A stretch of 23,215 bases of DNA from a virus, in IMG/VR virus record IMGVR_UViG_3300025137_000309, positions 1 to 23,215 of that record; one strand, 5' to 3'. Below the pieces are notes generated by a model. That model made no database searches. It saw nothing but the letters and a program-made list of their open reading frames with translations, and was not told the DNA's origin. Shown here in pieces: positions 1 to 5,512 of this stretch (positions within the stretch are counted from its first letter, which is position 1; every line of letters begins with the position of its first letter). The position numbers and the translations under genes are program-made.

Positions 1-44
1 TCTACAAACGCAATTAAAACCATCGCTATAACAAGACCATACAT
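1..44 (-). CDS. Partial small membrane protein (start only)
   Basis: An ATG at 44-42 opens a frame that stays open to the window edge and reads MYGLVIAMVLIAFV. This is the start of a hydrophobic, probably membrane-spanning segment. It lies 43 bases downstream of the methyltransferase stop on the same strand and would be the next gene of the early operon. Only 14 codons are visible, so neither the length nor the function can be given, and it could be a chance frame. Confidence 0.35.
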   Translation of the reverse strand, partial: MYGLVIAMVLIAFV

Positions 45-87
45 ACGGTACTATATACGATGGGGTTGTTTTGTTTCCAAATTATGT

Positions 88-705
88 TTAAAACATTGTC
101 AGTTGCGCTTGGTGTCGTTTCAATCGCTTACACGTTGCCTCGTAATACTCAGTATCTAATTCACACCCAGTGAAGTCAAAGCCTAAGTTGTGACACGCTA
201 TCGCTATTGAGCCGCTTCCAAGATGAGTGTCTAAAATTTTGTCCCCTTCTTTTGCGTAGTTCATTAAAAGCCATTCGTAGAGCTTTACGGGCTTTTGTGT
301 GGGGTGTATTCTTCCAATTTGATTATTATCTATTTTTATTAAATTCGGTAATTTATCTTTTGAATACCAAGCGTATTCGATTTGACTCATAGTAGGCAAA
401 TAGACCATTTTATCCCAACAAATTAAGCCCCTACAACCAACACTCCAAAGAAAAGGAAAGTAGTTACCGCCCCAAATAATCTGATTTTTAGAAACTCTAA
501 ATAATTCTTTAAAATACTTATCTTTTGGAATTTCATTATCCCAATCGTGATTGTCCCACTTTTCAGATTGATAGTTTTTTCCCCCACCTCCGCTTGTTGT
601 TTTTTTACCTAACCCATAAGGAGGGTCAACAATAGCAAGTTCAAAGTGATTATCTGGATAACGAGCCATTAACTCCATATTATCCTCGTTCGTTAAGTTT
701 ATCAT
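88..705 (-). CDS. DNA amino-methyltransferase (N6-adenine or N4-cytosine)
   Basis: This 205-residue protein is an S-adenosylmethionine-dependent DNA methyltransferase of the N6_N4_Mtase type. The catalytic motif IV DPPY is at residues 27-30. It precedes the SAM-binding motif I (DTHLGSGS, 159-166), which is the beta-class order. An HPTQKP motif, characteristic of these phage and plasmid enzymes, lies at 134-139. Motif I has His-Leu where many members have Pro-Phe. The ATG shares one base with the stop of the upstream gene (TAATG). No restriction endonuclease is adjacent, so it is probably an orphan enzyme that protects phage DNA from host restriction or marks DNA for replication or packaging. 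DPPY suits m6A or m4C; m6A is the commoner result. The target sequence cannot be read from the protein. Confidence 0.9.
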   Translation of the reverse strand: MINLTNEDNMELMARYPDNHFELAIVDPPYGLGKKTTSGGGGKNYQSEKWDNHDWDNEIPKDKYFKELFRVSKNQIIWGGNYFPFLWSVGCRGLICWDKMVYLPTMSQIEYAWYSKDKLPNLIKIDNNQIGRIHPTQKPVKLYEWLLMNYAKEGDKILDTHLGSGSIAIACHNLGFDFTGCELDTEYYEATCKRLKRHQAQLTMF

Positions 706-1217
706 TATTTAGGGGTGTTTGGGTGTGGTATAAAGTCCCACCGTCCTTTCTTATCGGTGTCGTCTTCAGGTAAGTCTAAATCTTTAAGTAGCCTTTTCAT
801 AAGTTGACTTTGTTCTAAACTTAAAGGTTCAAAGGGTTCGTCTTTCTTTTGTGCCCAAAGTGTCTCCCTCCTTTGTGCGCGTTCCCCCTCGTATTGTTGG
901 AAAGCCTCCACCAGTTCGGGAAGCATAAGGCGTTCAAATTGTTTGCCGTATTTACCCGTCTTAAAATTCATCATTACGCACTTCCATTCTTCCAACTTCA
1001 TCGCGGGAAACTCGTGTATCAAATGGTCTACCGCTTCTATAATATGCTCCGTTTGTCGGATAGTTTTGTTGTAGTCCAGGTAGTCAAGTGTTCCTTTGAG
1101 TAAAGCGGTTAGGGCCGTGTGAGTTTCTTTCGGGCAATGCTTAAAAGCCGATCTAACATTTGTTCCCAGTTCCCACGCTTGGGAAGGGGTTATATTAGAG
1201 CGTGTCGAGATACGCAC
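705..1217 (-). CDS. Hypothetical protein, possible helicase-loader-like replication protein
   Basis: I do not recognise this protein with certainty. It is charged and mostly helical, with a Trp-rich core (MKLEEWKCVMMNF, then GKYGKQFERLMLPELVEAF) and a very acidic C-terminal third. It follows directly on the winged-helix initiator-like gene, which is a common place for a helicase loader or other DnaB-interacting factor. That role is inferred from position only. The start is uncertain. The longest ATG frame begins at 1328 (207 residues) but would overlap the upstream gene by 134 bases with a low-complexity N-terminus. I prefer the GTG at 1217 (170 residues, 23-base overlap); a TTG at 1235 is also possible. 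Confidence 0.7.
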   Translation of the reverse strand: MRISTRSNITPSQAWELGTNVRSAFKHCPKETHTALTALLKGTLDYLDYNKTIRQTEHIIEAVDHLIHEFPAMKLEEWKCVMMNFKTGKYGKQFERLMLPELVEAFQQYEGERAQRRETLWAQKKDEPFEPLSLEQSQLMKRLLKDLDLPEDDTDKKGRWDFIPHPNTPK

Positions 1218-1887
1218 TATACTCGTCAGTGTCAAACTTTTTATCTGTGCTTCTTTCTTTTGTAGGGAAGATTCCCTTCCATCCGTGGGCGATGGCGTAT
1301 TCGATGAGTTCAATGGATTTTTCTTCATTGTTGTCTGAGATTTTGTTGAGGTGTTTTAAAGCGGCTTGTTCCGCTACTTGAGATTTGTACGCAAACTTAT
1401 GCTCTACCTTCTTATAGTCCTTCCAAATACCCCAAAACTTTTGGAACCTGGAAGAATCAAAAGGCATAACCAAACCCCCTTTGTTAGTACTCTGTGTTAT
1501 ACTATGGTTGTTATATGGTATAGGTGAGTCATTTTTGGTTAATGCATTAGTCATTTTTGACAAATGGATACCACCAAAATCGGTTGTTCCATTTACCAAA
1601 GTGAACCACTTGGTTCTATCATAGCGTTTGTCGTTATAGTTGCCCGACATAATTGCACCGTCTTCTTCTAATTTGGTCAGTAGTCTACCTATCTTTCGGG
1701 CCGTCCAAAAGGGGAAAAGTTTACTAAAAGCCGTTTGGCTATTGTACGTCCAATACCTCTCGTCGTGGTAGTTCTTATCGTTGGCTTCGTTTTTCGCCAC
1801 CCAGTAGCGGAGGTGGTGAAGCAGTATTGCCCCATCCACTCCGTACTGATTAGCGTCTTTCGTTGAAAAAGTAAAGTAGTCTATCAT
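1195..1887 (-). CDS. Phage replication initiator-like protein (winged helix, O/DnaD-like)
   Basis: This 230-residue protein has an N-terminal winged-helix region. Its features include GAILLHHLRYWVAKN, RYWTYNSQTAF, then WTARKIGRLLTKLEEDGAI and DRTKWFTLV. That pattern recurs in phage replication proteins that bind the origin and recruit the helicase. A linker rich in Asn, Thr and Ser follows. The C-terminal segment starts FQKFWGIWKDY and resembles the DnaD/DnaT-like tail of replisome organisers. The start at 1887 is chosen because its ATGA overlaps the upstream stop by four bases; an upstream ATG at 1923 would add 12 unconvincing residues and a 40-base overlap. An origin might lie within or near this gene, but I saw no clear iterons. 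The assignment rests on motif pattern and neighbours. Confidence 0.72.
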   Translation of the reverse strand: MIDYFTFSTKDANQYGVDGAILLHHLRYWVAKNEANDKNYHDERYWTYNSQTAFSKLFPFWTARKIGRLLTKLEEDGAIMSGNYNDKRYDRTKWFTLVNGTTDFGGIHLSKMTNALTKNDSPIPYNNHSITQSTNKGGLVMPFDSSRFQKFWGIWKDYKKVEHKFAYKSQVAEQAALKHLNKISDNNEEKSIELIEYAIAHGWKGIFPTKERSTDKKFDTDEYSAYLDTL

Positions 1888-2114
1888 CCTTGCAAATAAC
1901 GCTCGTGATGCATTACCTCCCAAACTATTTCTGAGGCCGTTACATTTTTATCCTTTATAATTTCGGGAGAATGTTTTAACATACCGCGCGGGTTTCTTAC
2001 GATCCAAGTACGAACCGTTTCGGGGGTTACCCCTAAAGAGTCAGCCATTCGGGTCTGAGTTCCGTAGTGCTTTCCTATAAACTCTTTCAAATCTAAATCG
2101 TTTCTTTTACTCAT
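1884..2114 (-). CDS. Small helix-turn-helix DNA-binding protein
   Basis: This 76-residue protein contains a Cro/XRE-like helix-turn-helix, approximately QTRMADSLGVTPETVRTW at residues 20-37, in which the second helix would contact DNA. It sits between the SSB-like gene and the initiator-like gene. It shares one base with the former (TAATG) and four with the latter (ATGA), so the three are probably translated as a coupled unit. It could be a regulator of the early operon or a replication accessory factor. Nothing in the sequence decides which. Confidence 0.7.
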   Translation of the reverse strand: MSKRNDLDLKEFIGKHYGTQTRMADSLGVTPETVRTWIVRNPRGMLKHSPEIIKDKNVTASEIVWEVMHHERYLQG

Positions 2115-2563
2115 TAGTTCTCAAATTCTTCGTTTCCAAGCGTTAGGTCTACGTTATCCAAATCCAAAGCATACTTCTTTAATTGCTTCGCTAATGCGAT
2201 GGCCTGACGAATGTCTACTTTGTCAGGACTATTTTGGTTCATCTCCCACTCTAAAGCTCTACCTATGGCCCACTCATTTACTATAATATCTTGGCGGTCT
2301 GAGTAACTGCCCCCGCCCGAAGTAGACGTAGAGTTACCAGGTGTGAAGTCGGGCCTATTTAGTTTCATCTTATTGCCATAGTTGGAGGCCGTTAAAGTGT
2401 ATTCTACCTCGTCGCCTTCTTTCCACCGATCTATTGTCTTTGCGGATACCTCACCTATTGAGCCATCTTCCAGTTGAATCTCGAAGGTGTACATCGTCGA
2501 GTTATCAAATTTACTTTGGTACGTGCCGTTATTTTGTACGGACTTTATTTTAGACTTTCCCAT
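2114..2563 (-). CDS. Putative OB-fold single-stranded DNA-binding-like protein
   Basis: This 149-residue protein begins with a beta-rich region (NGTYQSKFDNSTMYTFEIQL, then DGSIGEVSAKTIDRWKEGDEVEYTL) that has the look of an OB fold. A Ser/Thr/Gly linker follows at about residues 77-88 (STSTSGGGS). Next is a helical segment and a strongly acidic tail ending EEFEN. An OB core plus flexible linker and acidic tail is the architecture of bacterial and phage SSB proteins. Its place at the head of the replication cluster fits this. It is not a canonical SSB by sequence, and an alternative is an OB-fold recombination or accessory factor. It has its own 55-base upstream gap containing promoter-like sites. 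Confidence 0.6.
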   Translation of the reverse strand: MGKSKIKSVQNNGTYQSKFDNSTMYTFEIQLEDGSIGEVSAKTIDRWKEGDEVEYTLTASNYGNKMKLNRPDFTPGNSTSTSGGGSYSDRQDIIVNEWAIGRALEWEMNQNSPDKVDIRQAIALAKQLKKYALDLDNVDLTLGNEEFEN

Positions 2564-2585
2564 TTTATTTATTTTAAGGGTTTAA

Positions 2586-2612
2586 CAAATTTATCTTTAT
2601 TAAACAAAGATA
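2586..2612 (-). promoter_or_regulatory. Candidate Bacteroidetes-type promoter elements
   Basis: Reading the minus strand, two perfect matches to the Bacteroidetes -7 element TAnnTTTG occur in the only gap of this operon: TATCTTTG (2612-2605) and TAAATTTG (2593-2586). The second would place transcription starts about 15-20 bases before the ATG at 2563. No convincing -33 TTTG at the usual distance is visible, so this is a candidate only. Confidence 0.35.
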
Positions 2613-2618
2613 ATATCT

Positions 2619-2852
2619 TTATTTCTCTTTATTCTTTTTTATTCTTGCTTTTAAAGTGTTATCTATAAATTTCATATATTCTTCGAAATCCCAAGCGTCG
2701 TGGAAGTGGTAACCCTTTTCGTCCATCTCTTCTATAAAAGCGTCGAACTGGCCTTCTTCGGTAAAAGTTCTGATAAACATATTAGGCGACTTACAATCGG
2801 GCATACCCTTCGGGGTAAAAGCAAACTTAAACTTCCCAATATTATTCTCCAT
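2619..2852 (-). CDS. Small hypothetical protein, 77 residues
   Basis: I do not recognise this protein. It has an aromatic-rich core (MFIRTFTEEGQFDAFIEEMD, then GYHFHDAWDFEEYMKFI) and a lysine-rich C-terminus. It is predicted soluble, without signal peptide or membrane segment. Its ATG shares one base with the stop of the 53-residue gene upstream (TAATG), which supports both starts. It belongs to the run of small early genes before the SSB-like gene; such genes in phages often encode host-interaction proteins, but nothing here shows that. Confidence 0.7.
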   Translation of the reverse strand: MENNIGKFKFAFTPKGMPDCKSPNMFIRTFTEEGQFDAFIEEMDEKGYHFHDAWDFEEYMKFIDNTLKARIKKNKEK

Positions 2853-3013
2853 TATTTCTTAGTCCTTGCGTTTACTATTGAATCTTTATAGTCGGACCAA
2901 ATACGCATAAACTCCGCCTCAAATTTTTCTTCGGGGGTTATTGCTTTATTGGCTATGTACTTACGCCACTCATCAAAGTTTTTACTTGGATCGCTTGGGT
3001 AGGTCGTTTTCAT
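2852..3013 (-). CDS. Small hypothetical protein, 53 residues
   Basis: This short frame fills the gap between two other small genes exactly. Its ATG (3013-3011) overlaps the upstream stop in ATGA, and its TAA shares a base with the downstream ATG. The product begins MKTTYPSDPSKNFDEWRKYI, is charged, contains two Trp residues and ends in a Lys-rich tail. The perfect nesting of start and stop is the main evidence that it is real. Function unknown. Confidence 0.72.
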   Translation of the reverse strand: MKTTYPSDPSKNFDEWRKYIANKAITPEEKFEAEFMRIWSDYKDSIVNARTKK

Positions 3014-3195
3014 ATTGATTCTTTTAAAGTATTTAAAACATCGTTTATACCTTTTAAGTACGCCTTGGCTTCGGCATACCTGGAGTCGGACTGTGGCGAG
3101 TTTTTATCGTCCATAAGGCGACGAAAGTAATAGCGTTCGTCTGAGGTCGCTTCGGCGACGAGACGTACAAGTTTGTCTTTTAGTTCTTTGTTCAT
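3010..3195 (-). CDS. Small hypothetical protein, 61 residues, first gene of left operon
   Basis: This 61-residue protein is charged and helical (KELKDKLVRLVAEA, then a Tyr/Arg-rich YYFRRLMDD and a C-terminal helix YLKGINDVLNTL). It is the promoter-proximal gene of the left minus-strand operon and overlaps the next gene by ATGA. The region just upstream (3196-3286) is the divergent intergenic region shared with the plus-strand operon. It may be a small early protein. No known family is recognised. Confidence 0.65.
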   Translation of the reverse strand: MNKELKDKLVRLVAEATSDERYYFRRLMDDKNSPQSDSRYAEAKAYLKGINDVLNTLKESI

Positions 3196-3226
3196 ACCGC
3201 AATATAACTGATAACATCCCTACTAC

Positions 3227-3234
3227 CAAATTAA
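3227..3234 (-). promoter_or_regulatory. Weak promoter-like site for the left operon
   Basis: On the minus strand 3234-3227 reads TTAATTTG, five of six fixed positions of TAnnTTTG, located 32 bases upstream of the first gene of the left operon. No clear -33 element accompanies it, so the call rests mainly on the divergent arrangement, which requires a promoter here. Confidence 0.25.
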
Positions 3235-3236
3235 CC

Positions 3237-3270
3237 TTTGCTTTTCTTTAGGTTTATTTGTGTACATTTG
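3237..3270 (+). promoter_or_regulatory. Candidate promoter of the plus-strand operon
   Basis: A TTTG at 3237-3240 is followed after 22 bases by TACATTTG at 3263-3270, a perfect match to the Bacteroidetes -7 consensus TAnnTTTG with near-consensus spacing. Transcription would start around 3277, about ten bases before the ATG of the 32-residue micropeptide. It overlaps the divergent control region of the minus-strand operon, so both directions could be regulated together. Confidence 0.5.
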
Positions 3271-3286
3271 TAGAAACAAACAAAAT

Positions 3287-3385
3287 ATGCCACACAACCA
3301 GTCAGACCGAAAACAAATAATGATTACATTTATAGTGTTTGTAAGCGGTGTTATTTTTTTAACCTTTTTACTTTCCTTAGTATGA
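3287..3385 (+). CDS. Single-pass membrane micropeptide, 32 residues
   Basis: An ATG directly after the candidate promoter opens a 32-residue frame. It has a polar, charged start (MPHNQSDRKQ) followed by about 20 hydrophobic residues (IMITFIVFVSGVIFLTFLLS) ending LV. This is a clear single transmembrane helix, probably with the N-terminus inside. Its TGA overlaps the ATG of the next gene (ATGA), which argues that it is translated and coupled to it. It may be a leader peptide for the operon or a functional membrane micropeptide such as a superinfection or lysis modulator. The sequence does not decide. Confidence 0.6.
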   Translation: MPHNQSDRKQIMITFIVFVSGVIFLTFLLSLV

Positions 3386-3753
3386 TTACCAATTTCGAAA
3401 GGGAAACCCACGAGCTTAACGGCTACGAACTAAATAAACTTCTACCTATTATAGTACAAGGACTATCGACTAAAATAGGAAAAGAAAAAGCGATCACTAA
3501 TAAGGCTATTTGTAAGGCGATGAAATCTCAAGGGTATAAACTCAACGATGCACGTCTTAGGAAGCTCATACATCACATTAGAGCGCACGACCTTATCCCT
3601 TACCTTATAGCGACGTCAAAAGGCTACTACATCGCTACAAATGGGCAAGAGGTCGAAGACTACATTAAGTCTTTGTCTGAGCGCATTAACTCTATTCAAT
3701 TTGTTAAACAATCTTTAGAAAGACAATATGCTAACCCACGGATCGCTATTTAG
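3382..3753 (+). CDS. Small winged-helix-like protein, possible regulator
   Basis: This 123-residue protein has an N-terminal segment (ELNGYELNKLLPIIVQGL) followed by KAITNKAICKAMKSQGYKL, NDARLRKLIHHIRAHDLIP and a short beta-like stretch (LIATSKGYYIAT). That order fits a winged helix, with a recognition helix in the Arg/His-rich segment and a wing at GYYIA. It shares four bases with the micropeptide and 26 with the cytosine methyltransferase downstream. A DNA-binding role in controlling this operon or modulating the methyltransferase is plausible but inferred. Confidence 0.65.
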   Translation: MITNFERETHELNGYELNKLLPIIVQGLSTKIGKEKAITNKAICKAMKSQGYKLNDARLRKLIHHIRAHDLIPYLIATSKGYYIATNGQEVEDYIKSLSERINSIQFVKQSLERQYANPRIAI

Positions 3754-4543
3754 CGGAATAGGAGGTTTTGACCTGGCTTCCGAATGGATGGGGTGGGAAA
3801 ATGTATTTCATTGCGAATACGACCCATTTTGTCAAAAGGTCCTTAAACACCATTTCCCAAACTCAAAACTATACAAAGATGTCAGAACATTCGACGCGAC
3901 AAATTACCTTGGACGAGTTGATATCCTCACGGGAGGGTTCCCTTGCCAACCATTCTCATCAGCGGGAAAGCGAAAAGGAACAGAAGACGAACGCCACTTG
4001 TGGCCCGAAATGCTTAGAGTCATTCGGGAGGTTTCCCCTCGTTACGTCGTGGGCGAAAACGTTCGCGGGTTACTTAATTGGTCGGGGGGATTGGTATTCG
4101 AAGAGGTGTGCGCTGACCTGGAAAATGAAGGCTACGAAGTCACACCGTATCTACTTCCAGCTTGCGGTAAAAACGCACCCCACCGAAGAGATCGAATTTG
4201 GTTTGTTGCAAACTCCAACGAGTGTAATGACAGACGAACATCCCGACAAGATGAGAGCGAGGGTAGCGAAGAACGGCTACAAAAACGGAACGAAGTACGG
4301 GAGTTTAGTCAGTCAGGTAAAGTATTCGGGGATGTTCCCGAGTGGAAAAACTTCCCAACTCAACCCCCTCTTTGTGGAGGAGATGATGGGCTTCCCCGAA
4401 AATTGGACGGTATCACCTTTCCAAAGTGGAGGAAAGATAGTATAAAGGCCTATGGCAACGCAATCGTTCCCGCCGTTGTTTTCGAAATTTTTAAGGCTAT
4501 TCAAAAAATGGAAGACCTAAAGAACCAAGAAGAAGAAGTTTAG
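3728..4543 (+). CDS. dcm: DNA C5-cytosine methyltransferase
   Basis: This 271-residue protein is a complete-looking DNA (cytosine-5-)-methyltransferase. It has motif I LFSGIGGFDLA (7-17), the catalytic motif IV GGFPCQPFSSAG (69-80) with Cys73 as nucleophile, motif VI VGENVRG (108-114), motif VIII RRDRIWF (153-159) and motif X YGNAIVP (242-248). It transfers a methyl group from SAM to cytosine. With no nuclease nearby it is likely an anti-restriction or self-marking enzyme. The stretch from about 163 to 205, where target recognition should lie, is unusually charged and low in hydrophobics. This coincides with a second open frame embedded in the gene. It is on the opposite strand from the structural and replication genes, suggesting separate timing. 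Confidence 0.95.
   Translation: MLTHGSLFSGIGGFDLASEWMGWENVFHCEYDPFCQKVLKHHFPNSKLYKDVRTFDATNYLGRVDILTGGFPCQPFSSAGKRKGTEDERHLWPEMLRVIREVSPRYVVGENVRGLLNWSGGLVFEEVCADLENEGYEVTPYLLPACGKNAPHRRDRIWFVANSNECNDRRTSRQDESEGSEERLQKRNEVREFSQSGKVFGDVPEWKNFPTQPPLCGGDDGLPRKLDGITFPKWRKDSIKAYGNAIVPAVVFEIFKAIQKMEDLKNQEEEV
3879..4445 (+). CDS. Embedded overlapping ORF inside the cytosine methyltransferase gene
   Basis: This 188-codon frame lies wholly inside the methyltransferase gene, in the +1 frame. The frame opens at 3768, but I choose the ATG at 3879 because the sequence becomes protein-like there (MSEHSTRQITLDELISS). Features include KCLESF, TSWAKTFAGYLIGRGDWYSK, CALTWKMKATKSHRIYFQLA, FGLLQTPTS and, near the end, LNPLFVEEMMGFPENWT. 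The Trp, Cys and Gly content looks like a folded protein, not a random shadow. I recall the same motif string from proteins linked to phage Dcm genes but could not check. The MGFPxNWT segment resembles motif IX of M.HhaI-type enzymes. Function unknown; a methyltransferase accessory or specificity partner is a guess. Overlap could also be an uninformative by-product of the methyltransferase frame. Confidence 0.5.
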   Translation: MSEHSTRQITLDELISSREGSLANHSHQRESEKEQKTNATCGPKCLESFGRFPLVTSWAKTFAGYLIGRGDWYSKRCALTWKMKATKSHRIYFQLAVKTHPTEEIEFGLLQTPTSVMTDEHPDKMRARVAKNGYKNGTKYGSLVSQVKYSGMFPSGKTSQLNPLFVEEMMGFPENWTVSPFQSGGKIV

Positions 4544-4552
4544 TGTATATTT

Positions 4553-4588
4553 ACACAAGCACGAAGGAAGGATAACCTTGTGCTTTGT
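4553..4588 (+). terminator. Stem-loop after the methyltransferase gene
   Basis: AAGCAC (4557-4562) pairs with GTGCTT (4580-4585), and AAGG (4564-4567) pairs with CCTT (4576-4579) across a one-base bulge. The loop is eight bases. It begins 13 bases after the methyltransferase stop and is followed by TGTTTG, a weak U-rich tract. It probably ends the plus-strand operon in the convergent intergenic region. Confidence 0.55.
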
Positions 4589-4595
4589 TTGAGTT

Positions 4596-4674
4596 CCCCC
4601 TTGCCGTTTAGTTTAGTCGACAAAGCTAATTAGTTTTCCAAATGGGATAACCCCAAAGGCGAACGGTAGGGGGG
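4596..4674. other. Long-range stem enclosing a structured region between convergent operons
   Basis: CCCCCTTGCCGTT (4596-4608) is complementary over 13 positions to AACGGTAGGGGGG (4662-4674) when two G-U pairs are allowed on the plus strand. The enclosed 53 bases contain a CTAATTAG palindrome and a GGGATAACCC hairpin. The G-run can alternatively pair in GGGTTTCAAAACCC (4672-4685). There is no strong U-tract on either strand, so this is not a plain terminator. It may be a structured RNA, a bidirectional terminator or a protein-binding site. Confidence 0.4.
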
Positions 4675-4717
4675 TTTCAAAACCCATTAAAAAAGCAAAG
4701 GAAGTTTAAGGAGTAGT

Positions 4718-5512
4718 TTATAGCACTCTACTTTCTTTCGCTTTCTTTTCCCCTAAAGGCATTAAGACATTTATCGCGGTATGGCCTCCTAAAACAACAC
4801 CGCATCCTATCGCTTGTCTTTTAAAGTTCTTGGCATAGGCCGCCGCATAGGTAGAGGCATCTACACCACAACCTACTTGCATAGCAAAGATGCGGTATTT
4901 CCTTCCTACCAAATGTTCACAATATGCCTGAGTGTGAATATGACCGCCAACGCTTGACATTAGATCGTTTTTTGCACGGGTTCGTGCCGTGCCTCCTTCG
5001 CCGTGGGTATATTGTACGTCGTCATATACTACACGCTCAACCCAGTTCCAATCTGTACCGAGGACTTCGTTGTATGACTTTATCCACCTGGCGGGAATAT
5101 CAGAGTCAAACGCGCGACGCATAATCAGACGATCATGATTGCCAATTAAAATATCCACTTTTTTATCGCATATTTTAGCGAACGCATCGCGGTATCTTGA
5201 GAGTCTTTTAATTGCTCTGTCCAGTTCTTCACCCCCTCCAAACCCGTCAGGATCGGTCGGGTGAAAGCTCGAATAATGATTATCGACGGCATCGCCAATC
5301 ATTAAAATTTGATTACAATTCCACTTCTCGTAGGTGTCTACAACGAACTTTAGATAGCCGTCTAAATCAAACGGGCAATGTAAATCACCCACTACAAGTA
5401 TCCTCCTTTCCTTTTTGGTTAGGTGTTGGAACGCCTTGAGCTTCTTTCCTTTTAGTCTTGGTCTAACGTCTTTCAAAGAATGATAGGCATAGTGGAACAA
5501 TACCCACCACAC
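4718..5512 (-). CDS. Calcineurin-like metallophosphoesterase
   Basis: This 264-residue protein carries the full metallophosphoesterase motif set: GDLHCPF (42-48), GDAVDNH (73-79), GNHDR (124-128), TH (169-170) and GGHIH (189-193). These residues bind two metal ions and hydrolyse phosphoester bonds. Phage members of this superfamily act on nucleotides, nucleic acids or phosphoproteins; the substrate here is not readable. It is the last gene of the large minus-strand block, after the lysis genes. The ATG at 5512 overlaps the upstream gene by 50 bases, so the true start may be a later codon such as the TTG at 5476. The motif region starts at residue 38, so the shorter form would still be complete. 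Confidence 0.88.
   Translation of the reverse strand: MWWVLFHYAYHSLKDVRPRLKGKKLKAFQHLTKKERRILVVGDLHCPFDLDGYLKFVVDTYEKWNCNQILMIGDAVDNHYSSFHPTDPDGFGGGEELDRAIKRLSRYRDAFAKICDKKVDILIGNHDRLIMRRAFDSDIPARWIKSYNEVLGTDWNWVERVVYDDVQYTHGEGGTARTRAKNDLMSSVGGHIHTQAYCEHLVGRKYRIFAMQVGCGVDASTYAAAYAKNFKRQAIGCGVVLGGHTAINVLMPLGEKKAKESRVL

Noticed and set aside
3223-3411. Minus-strand frame of 62 codons across the divergent region
   Set aside because: It is antisense to the promoter, the micropeptide and the start of the next gene, with no protein-like pattern.
3768-3878. Upstream ATG extending the embedded frame by 37 codons
   Set aside because: The added peptide lies over conserved methyltransferase motifs I-III and has no motif of its own; the protein-like character begins at the ATG at 3879.
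4313-4504. Minus-strand frame antisense to the methyltransferase
   Set aside because: Short, low in recognisable motifs and probably a by-product of the two plus-strand frames.
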